Assembly (NCBI GenBank): GCA_963759955.1
Contig: CAVXCA010000042.1
Location: forward strand, 62,001 to 126,000
Length of the DNA stretch: 64,000 nt
DNA from: Roseiarcus sp963759955
Lineage (GTDB): Bacteria > Pseudomonadota > Alphaproteobacteria > Rhizobiales > Beijerinckiaceae
Direction of reading: 5' to 3'
The notes under the pieces were generated by a model. That model saw only the letters and a list, made by a program, of their open reading frames with translations. It was not told the DNA's origin and did no database searches. The position numbers were made by a program, and so were the translations under genes. This document shows, one piece after another, positions 63,633 to 64,000 of the stretch (the first letter of the stretch is position 1; every line of letters begins with the position of its first letter).

Positions 63633-64000
63633 ATGGACGGCTTGTCGCTTTCCCCCGTGGGCATGTTCTTGCAAGCCGGCCCCGTCGGCAAAGCGGTGAT
63701 GGCGGTCTTGCTGCTCGCCTCGCTGTGGTGCTGGATCCTGATCGTCGAGGGCGTCTTCACCGTCGTCAGGCTCGCCCGCGCGCTGCGGGCGGCGCGCGCG
63801 GGCGCGTCCTCGCCGCTGCTGGCGCCGATCGAGGCGGCCGGACGCAGCGCCGCGCGCCTCGCCGTGATCGGCGAAAGCGTCGGCGAAAAACGCCAGCGCG
63901 TCGCCGAGACGATGAGCCGGGCGGGACGCGAACTGCTGATGCGCGCCGAGGGCGGGCTGCCCAATCTGGCGGTGATCTCCTCGGTCGCGCCGTTCGTCGG
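63633..64000 (+). CDS. ExbB/TolQ-type proton channel protein, N-terminal part (cut by window edge)
   Basis: Starts at ATG 63633 with AAGGA seven bases upstream and runs off the end after about 122 codons. The N-terminus (MDGLSLSPVGMFLQAGPVGKAVMAVLLLASLWCWILIVEGVFTVVRLARALRAA) is the first transmembrane helix of the MotA/TolQ/ExbB family. The last visible residues, LPNLAVISSVAPFVG, begin the second helix with the family's APFVGLLGTV motif. With the adjacent TonB receptor, ExbB (with ExbD and TonB beyond the window) is the likely identity. Confidence 0.85.
   Translation, partial: MDGLSLSPVGMFLQAGPVGKAVMAVLLLASLWCWILIVEGVFTVVRLARALRAARAGASSPLLAPIEAAGRSAARLAVIGESVGEKRQRVAETMSRAGRELLMRAEGGLPNLAVISSVAPFV

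Overview
The window is GC-rich, gene-dense chromosomal DNA from an alphaproteobacterium, most likely of the order Hyphomicrobiales (Rhizobiales). This rests on the atpHAGDC order, rpmI-rplT-pheS-pheT, a Porin_2-type porin, an Omp-like TonB receptor cluster, a GCG_CRPN small protein, an Rsh (RelA/SpoT) protein and abundant alphaproteobacterial intergenic palindromes. The genus cannot be fixed from the sequence alone.

Layout. 1-9.1 kb: a partial SDR oxidoreductase, a PAS-PAS-GAF-GGDEF-EAL c-di-GMP protein, a TIGR03862-type flavoprotein, small secreted and membrane proteins, a winged-helix regulator and lepA. 9.3-13.1 kb: an AT-richer, probably acquired glycan island with a glycosyltransferase and a large methyltransferase/FkbM/glycosyltransferase/SEC-C fusion. 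13.6-23.6 kb: a Dps-like ferritin, a DUF2278 protein, the F1 ATP synthase operon, a lipoprotein, a zinc-finger protein and an FAD monooxygenase. 23.8-25.5 kb: a candidate RiPP locus made of an FNR/FixK-type box, a radical SAM-SPASM maturase with an in-frame TAG, and a 49-residue Cys-rich peptide gene with a perfect ribosome binding site. 25.8-36.3 kb: BenE, a frameshifted CHAT protein, an RMND1/DUF155 protein, carbonic anhydrase and rpmI-rplT-pheS-pheT, with an IS4-family element between pheS and pheT.

36.3-46.5 kb is an accessory, repeat-rich stretch. It holds two DUF559 endonuclease-like genes, each bracketed by palindromic repeats, a porin, and two paralogous TPR-sulfotransferase genes. 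One of these is split by an IS630-family element. A tandem array of about 180-bp units lies between the two paralogues.

46.8-64 kb: rsh, a gamma-glutamylcyclotransferase-like gene, the ubiTUV operon for oxygen-independent ubiquinone synthesis with its own FNR-type box, a frameshifted apbE, an EF-hand-like protein, a retropepsin-like protease, a phosphomannomutase/phosphoglucomutase, mug, a GCG_CRPN peptide, and a metal-uptake cluster (DUF2946, PepSY-TM, TonB-dependent receptor, partial ExbB).

Links between regions. Two FNR/FixK-like boxes connect anaerobic ubiquinone synthesis and the RiPP locus to low-oxygen control. Four genes are interrupted by a frameshift or stop. Two of the frameshifts have the same signature, an extra A turning GACTC (a GANTC methylation site) into GAACTC, so sequencing error has to be considered alongside real decay.
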